Shown: piece by piece, positions 9,432 through 18,471 of the stretch
How the letters are laid out: the number at the start of each line of letters is the position of its first letter
How positions within the stretch are numbered: the first letter of the stretch is position 1
Origin: Trebonia sp963836195
GTDB lineage: Bacteria; Actinomycetota; Actinomycetes; Streptosporangiales; Streptosporangiaceae
Reading direction: 5' to 3'
Assembly: GCA_963836195.1 (NCBI GenBank)
Contig: CAWIIX010000019.1
Span: forward strand, 62,001-126,000
Length of the DNA: 64,000 nt
The notes under the pieces: model-generated
What the model saw: only the letters and a program-made list of their open reading frames with translations
Told to the model about the DNA's origin: nothing
Database searches by the model: none
Program-made: the position numbers and the translations under genes

Positions 9432-10130
9432 CTAGTCCGCCACGACGATCCCCAGATGGTGCGCAAGGAACGGCGCCAGCGTCATCAACTGCACCGTGTC
9501 GATCCGCACCCCGCTCAGCGACTCGAACCCGGCCTTAATCCCGGCCCCGGAGGCCCCGGCCGAGCCCCGAGGAGTCAGACCGCTCGCCCAGCCGCGCCCC
9601 CCGCAGATCCACGTCGGCGCAGCTCGCCTTGCTGAAGTCAAGCCCGCTCACCGTGCTCCCGGCAAACTTCACCCGCCTGAGCTTCGCCCCGCCGAAATCA
9701 ACGTCGCGCAGCACGCAGTCGTCGAACGTCACGTCGGTCAGCGCGGCCTCGCGGAAATTGACCGAGTCGAGCTTGCAGCCGCGGAAAACCACCCGCCGCA
9801 GCACGCAGGTGAACGCCTGCACCCCGGCGAATACGCACCCGTTGAACCAGGCATCGGTATACAGCGCCCCGGCGACGTCGACCGCCACCAGCCGGGTCTG
9901 CTCGAACCAGACATCGGAGAACCGCGCCTTCCGCAGCCGCCCCTCGTCAAAGGAGCCGCCGACGAAGGCCGACTCGGTGAACCGCGCGCCGCTGGCGGCC
10001 GGGGCGTCGAAGGCGACGCCGTCGAATCGCACCCGGTCATAGTCCCCGTCGATCTCAAGCGAGCGTCGGACTCAAAGTCGGACATGGCGGCGGCAAACGG
10101 CAGTTCATCGAGCTTGGTTGGTGACTTCAT
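9432..10130 (-). CDS. Pentapeptide-repeat protein (two frameshifts)
   Basis: The central ~150 residues show the every-fifth-residue F/L pattern of a pentapeptide right-handed beta-helix, for example VFRGCKLDSVNFREAALTDV and RDVDFGGAKLRRVKFAGST. The N-terminus MKSPTKLDELPFAAAMSDFESDARL is in a different frame and rejoins near 10055 (EIDGDYDRVRFDGVAF). The C-terminus GIKAGFESLSGVRIDTVQLMTLAPFLAHHLG rejoins near 9570. Joined length is about 230 residues. AGGAAG precedes ATG 10130. Related proteins include MfpA/Qnr-like DNA mimics protecting gyrase, but most are of unknown role, and no DNA-mimic claim can be made from sequence alone. Confidence 0.75.
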
Positions 10131-10292
10131 CCCCATCTTCCTAAACTGAGCGTCATCGGACGTCCTCGTGCTGCACCATACCGGGGAGCGCCCCGGCGCC
10201 GGCGCAAAGACCAACGTGCTCGATCCGGTCAAATAGCTTAAAGTCGTAAAAAAAGCCCTTGTCGCTCCATCGATGCAGCGGGAGGTCGTCTC

Positions 10293-11798
10293 ATGGCGCC
10301 AGCCGATCCTGTGGTCTCCACCAGCGCCGGCCGGGTCAGGGGGCGAATCGAGAAGGGCATCTCCGTCTTCCGCGGCATCCCGTTCGCCCAGCCCCCGATC
10401 GGCCCGCTCCGGTTCCAGGCCCCGGAATCGCCCGCACCCTGGGACGGCGTCCGCGACGCGGGGGAGTTCGGCCCGGCCGCGCCGCAGGCGCAGATGATGG
10501 CCGAGGCGGGCCGGCCCGCCGCGCCCGCCGACACCACCGGCAACTGGCTCACCGTGAACGTCTGGACGCCCGATCCCGGCGCCGCCCGGCTGCCGGTTCT
10601 GGTCTGGATCTACGGCGGCGCCTACATGTTCGGCGCCAGCAGTGAGCCCGGCTACGACGGCACCCCGTTCGCGCAGGGCGGCGCGGTCTTCGTCTCGCTC
10701 AACTACCGCCTCGGCATGGAGGGCTTCGCCCAGCTCCCCGGCGCGCCCGCCAACCGCGGCCTGCTCGACGCGGTGGCCGCCCTGACCTGGGTCAGGGACA
10801 ACATCGAGGGCTTCGGCGGCGATCCCGCCAACGTCACCGTGTTCGGCGAGTCGGCCGGCGCGGGCGTGATCGCCGCCATGCTCGCCATGAGCACGGCCAA
10901 GGGCCTGTTTCAGCGCGCGATCGCGCAGAGCGTCCCCGGCTCGTTCTTCACCCGGGACCTGGCCGAGAGCATCGCCCAGGCGATCGCGCAGCAGGCGGGC
11001 CTGCCCGGCACCTATCAGGCGCTGGCCGCGGCCGACCCGATGGACCTGGTCAACGCGCAGATGGCCGTCACCGGCCGGATGAGGGAGTTCCCCCAGTGGG
11101 GCGGGGTCAGCCTCACCATCACCCCGTTCTCGCCCGTCATCGACGGCGAGGTGCTGCCCCGCTCGCCCTGGCGGGCGCTGCTGTCGGGCGCGGCGGCCGA
11201 GGTGGAGCTGCTGACCGGCCACAACCGCGACGAGTACCGGCTCTTCCTGGCGATGGGGGGCAAGCTCGGCGCCGTCACCGAAGACGAGGCGGCGACCACG
11301 CTGGCCACCTTCGCCCCCGCCCCCGACGGCGCCGCCGCCTACCGGAAGGCCTTCCCCGACGCCGATCCGAGCGGCATGTACGAGCTGATCTTCTCCGACT
11401 GGCTGTTCCGGATGCCGACCCTGCACCTGGCGCAGGCGCACGCGGCCTCCGGCGGCCGGACGTACCTCTACGAGCTCGCGGCGCAGGCCCCGGCCGGCCC
11501 GTACGGCGCCTGCCACGGGCTCGACGTCCCGCTCGTCTTCGGCGCGATGGGGTCGGGCCTGAGCGCGATGCTGACCGGCGAGAACCCGCCCCCCGCGTTC
11601 GTCGCCCTGGGCGACACAATGCGCCGCGAGTGGCTCGAGTTCGCGGCCACCGGCGACCCCGGCTGGCCCGCCTACGGGACCGAGCACCGCAGCACCCGCG
11701 TCTACGACCTCCAGCCCGACGTCGTCTCCTATCCCGAGGAAACGTCCATGCACCTCTGGGAACGCCACCAATTCGACGCCCTCGGCCTAACCCCCTAA
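10293..11798 (+). CDS. Type-B carboxylesterase/lipase
   Basis: A 501-residue alpha/beta-hydrolase of the carboxylesterase family. Motifs are GIPFAQPPIGPLRFQAPE near residue 35, an oxyanion-hole motif WIYGGAYMFGAS, the nucleophile elbow FGESAGAG (catalytic Ser about residue 190), LTGHNRDEYRLF, and ACHGLDVPLVFG carrying the likely catalytic His. GGGAGG lies 8 bases before ATG 10293. No signal peptide is seen, so it is probably cytoplasmic. It hydrolyses carboxylic esters; the physiological substrate is unknown. It is monocistronic and converges with the helicase gene. Confidence 0.92.
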   Translation: MAPADPVVSTSAGRVRGRIEKGISVFRGIPFAQPPIGPLRFQAPESPAPWDGVRDAGEFGPAAPQAQMMAEAGRPAAPADTTGNWLTVNVWTPDPGAARLPVLVWIYGGAYMFGASSEPGYDGTPFAQGGAVFVSLNYRLGMEGFAQLPGAPANRGLLDAVAALTWVRDNIEGFGGDPANVTVFGESAGAGVIAAMLAMSTAKGLFQRAIAQSVPGSFFTRDLAESIAQAIAQQAGLPGTYQALAAADPMDLVNAQMAVTGRMREFPQWGGVSLTITPFSPVIDGEVLPRSPWRALLSGAAAEVELLTGHNRDEYRLFLAMGGKLGAVTEDEAATTLATFAPAPDGAAAYRKAFPDADPSGMYELIFSDWLFRMPTLHLAQAHAASGGRTYLYELAAQAPAGPYGACHGLDVPLVFGAMGSGLSAMLTGENPPPAFVALGDTMRREWLEFAATGDPGWPAYGTEHRSTRVYDLQPDVVSYPEETSMHLWERHQFDALGLTP

Positions 11799-11823
11799 AC
11801 CCCCCAACGCGCCCCCGCCCCCT

Positions 11824-11880
11824 CGCGACCCCCACCGACGACCCCGCGCGACCCCCACCGACGACCCCGCGACGACCCCC
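11824..11880. repeat. 23-bp tandem repeat, two and a half copies
   Basis: CGCGACCCCCACCGACGACC is repeated with a 23-bp period at 11824 and 11847, followed by a partial copy. It is noncoding, between convergent genes. Confidence 0.6.
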
Positions 11881-11890
11881 ACGCTACGAC

Positions 11891-11938
11891 CCAAATGCGC
11901 GTTTGGGCCGGCAAGAGTGAGCCCAAAAGCGCATTTGG
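11891..11938. terminator. Hairpin between convergent genes
   Basis: An 18-bp stem (arms 11891-11908 and 11921-11938, one mismatch) flanks a 12-base loop. It lies between the ends of the esterase and the helicase genes and could serve both strands. There is no U-tract, as usual in high-GC actinobacteria. Confidence 0.6.
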
Positions 11939-11945
11939 CACATAA

Positions 11946-11976
11946 ATTTCAAAATCGCTTGTCTCGAACGGTCCCG
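11946..11976 (-). repeat. Intergenic motif copy B
   Basis: On the minus strand it reads GGACCGTTCGA, then GATTTTGAAATTT after a short gap. It resembles copies A, C and D (one core mismatch). It lies between the hairpin and the end of the helicase gene. Confidence 0.5.
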
Positions 11977-12005
11977 GGCGACTCTCCCGCCCCAGACGAC
12001 TCCGA

Positions 12006-14036
12006 TCAGTCCCCGGCCAGCCGGGTGAGCGCGCCGCGCACCACCGCCGGGTCCGTCGTCTGCCAGAACGGCGGCAGCGTGGCCCGCAGAAACTCGCCGT
12101 AGCGCTTGGTGACCAGCCGCGGGTCGAGCACCGCGACGACGCCCCGGTCGTCAACCGAGCGCAGCAGCCGCCCGGCCCCCTGGGCCAGCAGCAGCGCCGC
12201 GTGCGAGGCCGACACCTCCATGAACCCGCTGCCGCCGCGGGCGTCCGCCGCCCGGGTCCTGGCCGAGGCGAGCGGGTCGTCGGGCCGCGGGAACGGGATC
12301 CGGTCGATGATCACTAGCCGCAGCGACGGGCCGGGCACATCCACCCCCTGCCAGAGCGAGAGCGTGCCGAACAGGCAGGTCGGCTCGTCCTCGGCGAACT
12401 CCTTGACCAGCTGCATGGTCGAGTCGTCGCCCTGGCAGAGCAGCGGGTAGGGCAGCGAGTCGCGCAGCGCGGCCGCCGCCGCCTTCGCCGCCCGCATCGA
12501 GGAGAAGAGCCCCAGCGTCCGCCCCCCGGCCGCCTTGATCAGCTCCCACATCTCTTCCAGGTACTCCGGCGGCAGCCCGTCCCGCCCGGGGATCGGCAGG
12601 TGCTTGGCCACGTAGAGGATGCCGCTGCGCCCGTGCAGGAACGGCGACCCGACGTCCATCCCCTCCCACTCCGAGCCCATCGCCGAGGCGTCCAGCCCCC
12701 ATTGCCGCGCCAGCGGCGCGAACGACCCGCCCAGCGTGAGCGTGGCCGAGGTGAGCACCACGGTCCGGTCGCTGAACAGGTTCTCCGCCAGCACCTCGCC
12801 GACCTCGAGCGGCGCCACGTGCAGCGACGCGGGCCGGGACGGCTCGGCCGCCCAGTCCTCCGGCCGCTCCAGCCAGACGACCTCCTCGCGCTCCTCGATC
12901 GGCTGCTCGAACGCGCTCAGCATCCGCTCGGCCACCTCGCCGATCTCCTCCAGGGTCACCAGCGCGGTCTGCGCGGCGGTGACCTCGGCCGGGTCGGCGT
13001 CCTCGTCCTTGGACACGGCGATCTTGCGGACGGCGGCGGCGCAGTTGACGGCGGCCTCCCGCAGCGCGGTCAGGGTGGCGCCGAGCCCCTGGTCGAGATG
13101 GTCCATCCGGCCGGCCGGCATCGTGACCAGCAGCGGCCCGAGGGCGTTGCCGGCCTCCGAGAGCCGGGCGATCTCCCCGTCGTCGGCCAGCTTGCCGGTC
13201 CGCCGAACCGCGAACTCGATCGCCTGGACCGACAGCTCGCCGCTGGCGACCGAGGTGACCCGGTCGACCAGCTCGTGCGCCTCGTCGACGATGACGACCC
13301 GGTGCTCGGGCAGGATGCCGCCCTCGCCGAGGGTGTCGATGGCGAGCAGCGCGTGGTTGGTGACGACGACGTCGACCTCGGCCGCCGTCCGCCGGGCGCG
13401 CTCGGAGAAGCACTGCACGCCGAACGGGCACCGGTTCACCCCCAGGCACTCGCGCGCTGTCACCGCGACCTGGCGCCACGCCTGGTCGGGCACGCCCGGG
13501 ACGAGCTCGTCGCGGTCGCCCGCGGTGGTCGACGCGGCCCACTGGTGCAGCCGCTTGACGTGCGCGCCGAGCGGGCTGGTGGGCCCGTCGAAGAGCGAGT
13601 CCTGCTCGTCCTCGGGGCCGTTGCGGAGCTTGTTCAGGCAGAGGTAGTTGTTTCTGCCCTTGAGGATCGCGAACTCGGGCCTGCGCCCCAGCGGCCCGCG
13701 CAGCGCCTCCGCCAGCCGGGGCAGGTCGCGGTCGACCAGCTGGCGCTGCAGCGCGATGGTGGCGGTGGAGACCACGACCGGGCCGTGCTTCCTGGCGGTG
13801 GCGAGTCGGAGCGCGGGCACCAGGTAGGCGAGCGACTTGCCGGTCCCGGTGCCGGCCTGGACCGCCAGGTGCGCGCCGTCCGACATCGCGTCCCATACGG
13901 CCTTCGCCATCCGAGTCTGCCCGTCCCGCTCGGTGCCGCCGATCGCGGAGACGGCGGTGGTGAGCAGGGCTAGAACGCCGTCGGCGGCGGTCTCGGAAGC
14001 GGGGTCGGCGGCGGGCTTCGATGATCCGGGGGGCAC
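12006..14036 (-). CDS. DinG/XPD-like ATP-dependent DNA helicase
   Basis: A 676-residue superfamily 2 helicase. Motif I is QAGTGTGKSLAYLVPAL (about residue 60), motif II is VVIVDEAHELVDR, and motifs Ia-Ib lie around VVVSTATIALQRQLVDRDLP. Four cysteines (NYLCLNK, RECLG, NRCPF, VQCFSERAR) in the expected spacing suggest the Rad3/DinG 4Fe-4S cluster. Towards the C-terminus are LTSATLTLGGSF, LGLFSSMRAAKAA, LWQGVDVPGPSLRLVIIDRIPF and AQGAGRLLRSVDDRGVVAVLDPR. It unwinds DNA with 5'-3' polarity in repair or R-loop removal, by family knowledge. It is divergent from the gamma-CA-like gene with 22 bp between starts, so their promoters must overlap. Confidence 0.93.
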   Translation of the reverse strand: MPPGSSKPAADPASETAADGVLALLTTAVSAIGGTERDGQTRMAKAVWDAMSDGAHLAVQAGTGTGKSLAYLVPALRLATARKHGPVVVSTATIALQRQLVDRDLPRLAEALRGPLGRRPEFAILKGRNNYLCLNKLRNGPEDEQDSLFDGPTSPLGAHVKRLHQWAASTTAGDRDELVPGVPDQAWRQVAVTARECLGVNRCPFGVQCFSERARRTAAEVDVVVTNHALLAIDTLGEGGILPEHRVVIVDEAHELVDRVTSVASGELSVQAIEFAVRRTGKLADDGEIARLSEAGNALGPLLVTMPAGRMDHLDQGLGATLTALREAAVNCAAAVRKIAVSKDEDADPAEVTAAQTALVTLEEIGEVAERMLSAFEQPIEEREEVVWLERPEDWAAEPSRPASLHVAPLEVGEVLAENLFSDRTVVLTSATLTLGGSFAPLARQWGLDASAMGSEWEGMDVGSPFLHGRSGILYVAKHLPIPGRDGLPPEYLEEMWELIKAAGGRTLGLFSSMRAAKAAAAALRDSLPYPLLCQGDDSTMQLVKEFAEDEPTCLFGTLSLWQGVDVPGPSLRLVIIDRIPFPRPDDPLASARTRAADARGGSGFMEVSASHAALLLAQGAGRLLRSVDDRGVVAVLDPRLVTKRYGEFLRATLPPFWQTTDPAVVRGALTRLAGD

Positions 14037-14058
14037 GAGCCGACGCTACCCTATACAG

Positions 14059-14578
14059 ATGCCGATTTACGCCCTGGACGACGACGAGCCGCAGATCGAC
14101 GAGCTCGCCTATGTCGCGCCTGATGCCGTTGTCATCGGGCGGGTCACGATAGGTCCGCAGGCCTCGATCTGGCCCTGCGCCGTGCTCCGCGGCGACCACG
14201 GGACGATCACCATCGGCGCCCGCACCTCGATCCAGGACGGCACGGTCGTGCACACCACCGCGCGCTGGCCGACGGCGATCGGCGACGACTGCGTGGTCGG
14301 GCACAACGCGCACCTGGAGGGGTGCGCAGGTCGCGTCGGGCTGTCTGATCGGCTCCGGCTCGGTGACCCTCAACCGGGCGGTCGTCGGCGCGGGGTCGAT
14401 CCTCGCCGCGGGAACCGTGGTGCCGGAAGGGTTCATCGTCCCGTCCGGGTCGCTGGTGGCCGGCGTGCCGGCCGCGATCAAGCGATCCGACGTGGATCCG
14501 ACCTGGATTGAATTCGCGGTTAAGAGCTACATCGAGACCGCACGTCATCACCGGAACGGGCTGCGCCGCCTCAGCTAG
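14059..14578 (+). CDS. Gamma-carbonic-anhydrase-like hexapeptide protein (one frameshift)
   Basis: This is a left-handed beta-helix protein with hexapeptide repeats: VAPDAVVIGRVTIGPQASIWPCAVLRG, then DGTVVHTTARWP and VVGHNAHLEG. The three His positions match zinc ligands of gamma-CA-type proteins. After HLEG (about 14325) the family sequence continues one base later as AQVASGCLIGSGSVTLNRAVVGAG and ends at 14578. Joined it is about 173 residues, normal for the family. Members (YrdA/PaaY/CaiE-like) are trimeric metalloproteins; some hydrate CO2 and others are thioesterases. The exact activity cannot be read from sequence. The ATG lies 22 bp from the divergent helicase start, so the mRNA may have a very short leader. 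Confidence 0.85.
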
Positions 14579-14681
14579 ATACCGCGATCCGGCACGTACC
14601 GCAGGAAACCCGGCCGGGGCACTGGATCGTTATCGTTGTGAGCTGCATAAGGGCAGTAACAGGGGTATCAGGTAGGGTGCC

Positions 14682-15785
14682 GTGGACATTGATATCAGCC
14701 TTGACTATGGGCTCACCCTGCTCGCCGCGCTTCTCGTCGGCACCGGTTTCGTGCTGCAGCAGAACGCGGCCCAGCCCGAGCCCGACTCGCGCTTCCTGTC
14801 GCTGCGGCTGATCCTCGACCTGTTCCACAAGCCCCGCTGGCTCCTCGGCATCGGCTGCATGGTCGGCGGCCAGATCCTGGCGGCCTGGTCGATCGGCAAC
14901 CTGCCGCTGGCGTTCGTCGAGCCGCTGCTCACCACCAACCTGGTTTTCGCGCTGCTGGTGGCGGTGCCGATCGCGAAGGCGAAGCTCAGATTCTGGGAGA
15001 TCGCGGGCGCGGTCGTGCTCTGCTCGGGGGTGGCGCTGCTGTCGGTGTCGCGGTCGGCCAAGCCGATCGGCCTGTCCTTCGGCTCGTTCTCGCACTGGCC
15101 GGCCGCCGCCGCGATCGCGTTCATCGCGTTCGTCTGCGTTCAGGCCGGGCGCCGGCAGCCTGGCCGGGCGCGGGCGATCCTGACCGGGACCGCGGCCGGG
15201 CTGATCTTCGGCATCCAGGACGCCCTGACCAGGCAGACGCTGCAGGCCGAGCGTCACTTCGGGGTCGGCGGCCTGTTCCTCCACTGGCCGCCCTACGCCC
15301 TCGTCGGCGCCGGTGCTCTCGGCATCGTGCTGATGCAGAGCGCTTTCAGCTCCGGCCCGCTCAACGAGTCGCTGCCGGCCATCTCGGCCGGCGAGCCGGT
15401 GGTCGGCATCCTGCTGGGCGTGGTCGTGTTCGGCGACCGGGTCCAGGACACCCCGGGGGAGCTGGCGATCTACACCGGGGGACTGGCCGCGCTGGTGGTG
15501 GGCGTGGTCATGGTCAGCCGCTCCCCGGCCCTCTCCCAGCTCCGCGCGTGGACCGAGGAGGGCATCGCGTCGCTGCCGCCGCTCCCGCACGTCCCGACGA
15601 TCCCGCTCAGCCTGCCCGGACTGCACGGCGCCCGGGCCGAGGACGACGCCGACACGCCCGCCAGCCCGGCCAGTGAGGACACGACCCAGCGAGAGCTCCC
15701 CCGCCCGCGCCCGAGAACGCCGGCGGGCTCAAGCGCTGGCGATTCCGCAAACCGTCGCGCCCGGTATCAGACCTACGCGGATTAG
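14682..15785 (+). CDS. DMT-superfamily (EamA-like) transporter
   Basis: About nine to ten hydrophobic segments cover the first 280 residues, for example GLTLLAALLVGTGFVLQQNAA, ILAAWSIGNLPLAFVEPLL, ALLVAVPIAKAKL, AGAVVLCSGVALLSVS and EPVVGILLGVVVFGDRV. The last is the typical EamA C-terminal pattern of repeated helices. A hydrophilic Pro/Arg-rich tail of about 85 residues ends the protein and is probably cytoplasmic and disordered. Start is GTG 14682. Members export metabolites or drugs; the substrate is unknown. The neighbouring intergenic region downstream is the longest gene-free stretch nearby. Confidence 0.85.
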   Translation: MDIDISLDYGLTLLAALLVGTGFVLQQNAAQPEPDSRFLSLRLILDLFHKPRWLLGIGCMVGGQILAAWSIGNLPLAFVEPLLTTNLVFALLVAVPIAKAKLRFWEIAGAVVLCSGVALLSVSRSAKPIGLSFGSFSHWPAAAAIAFIAFVCVQAGRRQPGRARAILTGTAAGLIFGIQDALTRQTLQAERHFGVGGLFLHWPPYALVGAGALGIVLMQSAFSSGPLNESLPAISAGEPVVGILLGVVVFGDRVQDTPGELAIYTGGLAALVVGVVMVSRSPALSQLRAWTEEGIASLPPLPHVPTIPLSLPGLHGARAEDDADTPASPASEDTTQRELPRPRPRTPAGSSAGDSANRRARYQTYAD

Positions 15786-16283
15786 CGCGCTCCGGATGCC
15801 TCCCCGATATGCCCCCAACCCCGGCCGCCCCGCCGGCTCCCGCCCGAGCCTCGCAACCCCGGCCGCCCCGCCCGGCGCTCTTCAGCCGCGCCCGAGACAA
15901 CGAGCACCGCGCGCCCCAGTTCACCCCCGCCCCGGCCTCCGGGGCGTCATCGTGTGCCATTTGAGTCGCCGGAATCGCGCCAAACCCATGATCGTGGGCC
16001 TTTCGGGTCGCGGGGTGCCCCCAACGGAACACGCTGATGGCGGAGGTCCAAGATGCTGTGACCAGCGGTGCACGAGGGTCGCGTGGGCCGCGGTCGGGGG
16101 GTCTGGCGGGCCGGATCGGCGGCCAGCCGGCTCGATCGACCATGATCACGAAGGAATTTCACACCGACACGATCGGGATCCTTCGCCGAGAAAGCTTCTT
16201 CGTGATCACGAAGGCCGGCGGGGTAGCCGGATCTCGCCTGACGTCACACGAGCACCGGGGACTCGTCAGGATCCGCCTCGGCG
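15786..16283. other. 498-bp gene-free stretch with inverted and direct repeats
   Basis: No open frame here has convincing coding character. It holds the inverted pair TGATCACGAAG (16143-16153) and CTTCGTGATCA (16198-16208), plus a second direct copy of GATCACGAAGG from 16204. It lies between the convergent DMT transporter and ctaG genes and could contain their terminators or a degenerate repeat element. Confidence 0.45.
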
Positions 16284-17210
16284 TTAACGGGGCAGCCGAG
16301 GCTTGGGGCGGGCCGACGAGGCCCAGCCGCGCGGCATCGCGTCCCTGCTGCCGTTGCCGATGAACCGCTCGAGGGCGGTGCCGACTCCGCCCTCGTCGGC
16401 GATCAGCTTCCTGATCGTGATGATCATCGTGGGCATGGCCCAGAAGTCGCCGCAGACCCAGAGGATGGCCGCGCCGATCTGCTGGTCGGCGAACGGCGGC
16501 AGGGTCACCCCCGGGACGTGGTCGTAGGCGCTGTAGACGGAGTGGGTGGCGAAGATCGACAGCGCCATCGCGATGACGATCATCACGACGTTGGTGGCGA
16601 GCAGGGCGGCCGCCCGGCCGAGCACCGGCATCCGCGACCGGAATGGCGGTGACGGGATGAACTGGAGCCAGAAGAGCACCCCGGCCAGGAAGAACGACGA
16701 GTGCATCAGCCAGATGTGCACCAGCTGGTTGTTCTCCGCCAGGTCGAACAGGACCGGGATGTGCCACAGCACCATGACCGCGTTGAAGATCACCACCGCG
16801 ACGACCGGGCCGGTCAGGAAGTGGAAGACGGCCCGGATCGGCCGCGACCAGCCGCCTGCGAGCACCGACCGCGTCACCGCCTGCCCGGATCGGCCGGGGA
16901 GCCCGTCGAGCAGCGGCTGCCCGGGCGCGCCCGCGACCACCAGCGACGGCGCGGCGAACATCAGCAGCAGGTGCTGCACCATGTGCACGATGAAGTAGGA
17001 GCTCGCCCAGTAGTCGATCGGCGAATCGACCGCGATCAGCAGCACTGCGAGGCCGCTGTAGAACCACAGCGACCGGATCCGCCGTTCGCGCGTGCGCTCG
17101 GGCCTCGACCGCCTGGCCAGCCGCCAGAGCCCGATCTCGTGCCAGACGACGACGACCGCCACGATGATCAGGAACGGGTCGAACGACCAGTTGTCCAGGA
17201 TGTAGTGCAT
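16284..17210 (-). CDS. ctaG: Cytochrome c oxidase assembly protein CtaG (caa3_CtaG)
   Basis: A 308-residue integral membrane protein with about seven helices. Hallmarks are the early HEIGLWRL, VHMVQHLLLMFAAPSLVVAGAPGQPLL, and HIPVLFDLAENNQLVHIWLMHSSFF, followed by PGVTLPPFADQQIGAAILWVCGDFW. The His residues are candidate copper ligands. The family inserts copper into CuB of caa3/aa3 oxidases. It is the last gene of a minus-strand run with a lipoprotein gene and a SCO1-fusion gene, which strengthens an oxidase-assembly role. No oxidase subunit genes are in the window. Confidence 0.9.
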   Translation of the reverse strand: MHYILDNWSFDPFLIIVAVVVVWHEIGLWRLARRSRPERTRERRIRSLWFYSGLAVLLIAVDSPIDYWASSYFIVHMVQHLLLMFAAPSLVVAGAPGQPLLDGLPGRSGQAVTRSVLAGGWSRPIRAVFHFLTGPVVAVVIFNAVMVLWHIPVLFDLAENNQLVHIWLMHSSFFLAGVLFWLQFIPSPPFRSRMPVLGRAAALLATNVVMIVIAMALSIFATHSVYSAYDHVPGVTLPPFADQQIGAAILWVCGDFWAMPTMIITIRKLIADEGGVGTALERFIGNGSRDAMPRGWASSARPKPRLPR

Positions 17211-17234
17211 ACAGACGACCTAACGGGACGGGGG

Positions 17235-18471
17235 CTAGCTGGAGGAGCCGAGCTGAAGCGGCACGCTGATGGTCTGCGCTTTTGCCCAGATGGTGGACCC
17301 GTGGTCGAGCTGCCACACGGTCAGGGTGGATCCGGAGACCGCCAGCGCGTCAAGGGAGGTGCCCGGCCCCGAGGCCAGCACCGAGGTGTGGGCGGGGGTC
17401 GGGGGGAGCAGCAGCCACTGCTGCCCGGGCCCGCTGATGGTGGCCGCCTGCCCGCCGGGCAGCAGCACCCACGTCCCGCCCGACGACGTCGTGGTCGCTC
17501 CCGCTAGACCACCTGACGCGGTGACCGCGCTAGTCACCGGCAGCGGCGCGGACGCCGTCCAGTCGGCGGCAGATGGCTCCGTCGATGACGTCGGCGTCGG
17601 CGTGGCCGAAGAGGACAGCGGGGCGTCGGCATACCAGTGCAGCGCGTTGTCTGCCCACAGCGCGGTTAGCCCCCCCTTGGCCCGCACCAGCGCGGTGCCC
17701 GCACCGAGCCGTACCAGCTGGCCGGAGACCGGCAGGCTGAGCCGCTGCCATCCGTCGCCGGCCGAGTAGGCGAAGAGACTGGCGGTCGCCCCGCAGTCGC
17801 CCGCCGCGAGCACCTGGGTGGGGATCAGCCCGAACGACACCGACGTAAGGTGAACCGTCCCGCACTTCTGGCCGGCCGCAGAGGCGGCAATCGCGCCCGG
17901 CTTTGCCAGCGTCCCCCAAGTATTGCCGGCGTTCGAGCTGGACTCGATAGCGCCGTTGCCGAGCACGGCAGCCAACTGGCTGCCGGAGACCGCCAGCGCG
18001 CCGGGGGAGGCGTCCACGGCGTCACTGATCGGCCCGCCGGACGACCAGCTGGCGCCGCCGTCAGCCGTCGACGCGACCGGCGTGAACCTGAGAGACTGAC
18101 TGGGCCGCACGGCCACCGTGAGCCCGGTCGCGTTATCGGTCGCCGCGACCAGGCCGCCGTTGTCGGCGACGCCCGGCGGGGTGACCAGCCGCCAGGTCCC
18201 CGAGCCGGCGGGCCGGACGAACACCTCCCAGAACGCGGGGTTGGACGACACCGGCACGATCGCCCAGCTGTCCTTGGTGGTGCTGAGCGAGGTGGCCAGC
18301 GACACGGCTGGGGTGCCGGCCGCAGGCGCGCCTGGCCGACGAGGAAGGCACGGATGAGGATGAGCCGCACGCCGCCAGCGCGGCGGTCGAAGCGATGGTC
18401 GCCACCGCGGCGGCGACCGCGCCGCCGCGGACCCGGCCGCGCCGAGCGCGGCGCCCGGTGGTGGTCGTCAC
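17235..18471 (-). CDS. Putative beta-propeller-like lipoprotein (one frameshift)
   Basis: The start is GTG 18471, overlapping the upstream stop (GTGA). It gives an Arg-rich n-region, a hydrophobic stretch VRGGAVAAAVATIASTAALAAC and a lipobox with Cys about residue 35, then SSSSVPSSS. Near 18333 the frame steps by one base into a 350-residue domain with repeated aspartate-box-like strands (STADGGASWSSGG, SSSNAGNTWG, FAYSAGDGWQRLSL). This pattern suggests a BNR/sialidase-like beta-propeller. It is probably a surface-anchored lipoprotein. Placement between a SCO1 fusion and CtaG suggests a role in oxidase or copper assembly, which is inference only. No enzyme residues are recognised. Confidence 0.7.

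Noticed and set aside
9738..11771. Long minus-strand open frame over the carboxylesterase
   Set aside because: It overlaps a clear esterase gene and has low-complexity Gly/Arg composition; only its end belongs to the pentapeptide protein start.
12151..14481. 776-residue minus-strand open frame over the helicase
   Set aside because: Out-of-frame shadow of the DinG-like helicase, Arg/Gly/Ala-rich with no motifs.
15607..16149. 180-residue minus-strand open frame in the intergenic stretch
   Set aside because: Low-complexity Arg/Gly composition, no ribosome site or family motif.
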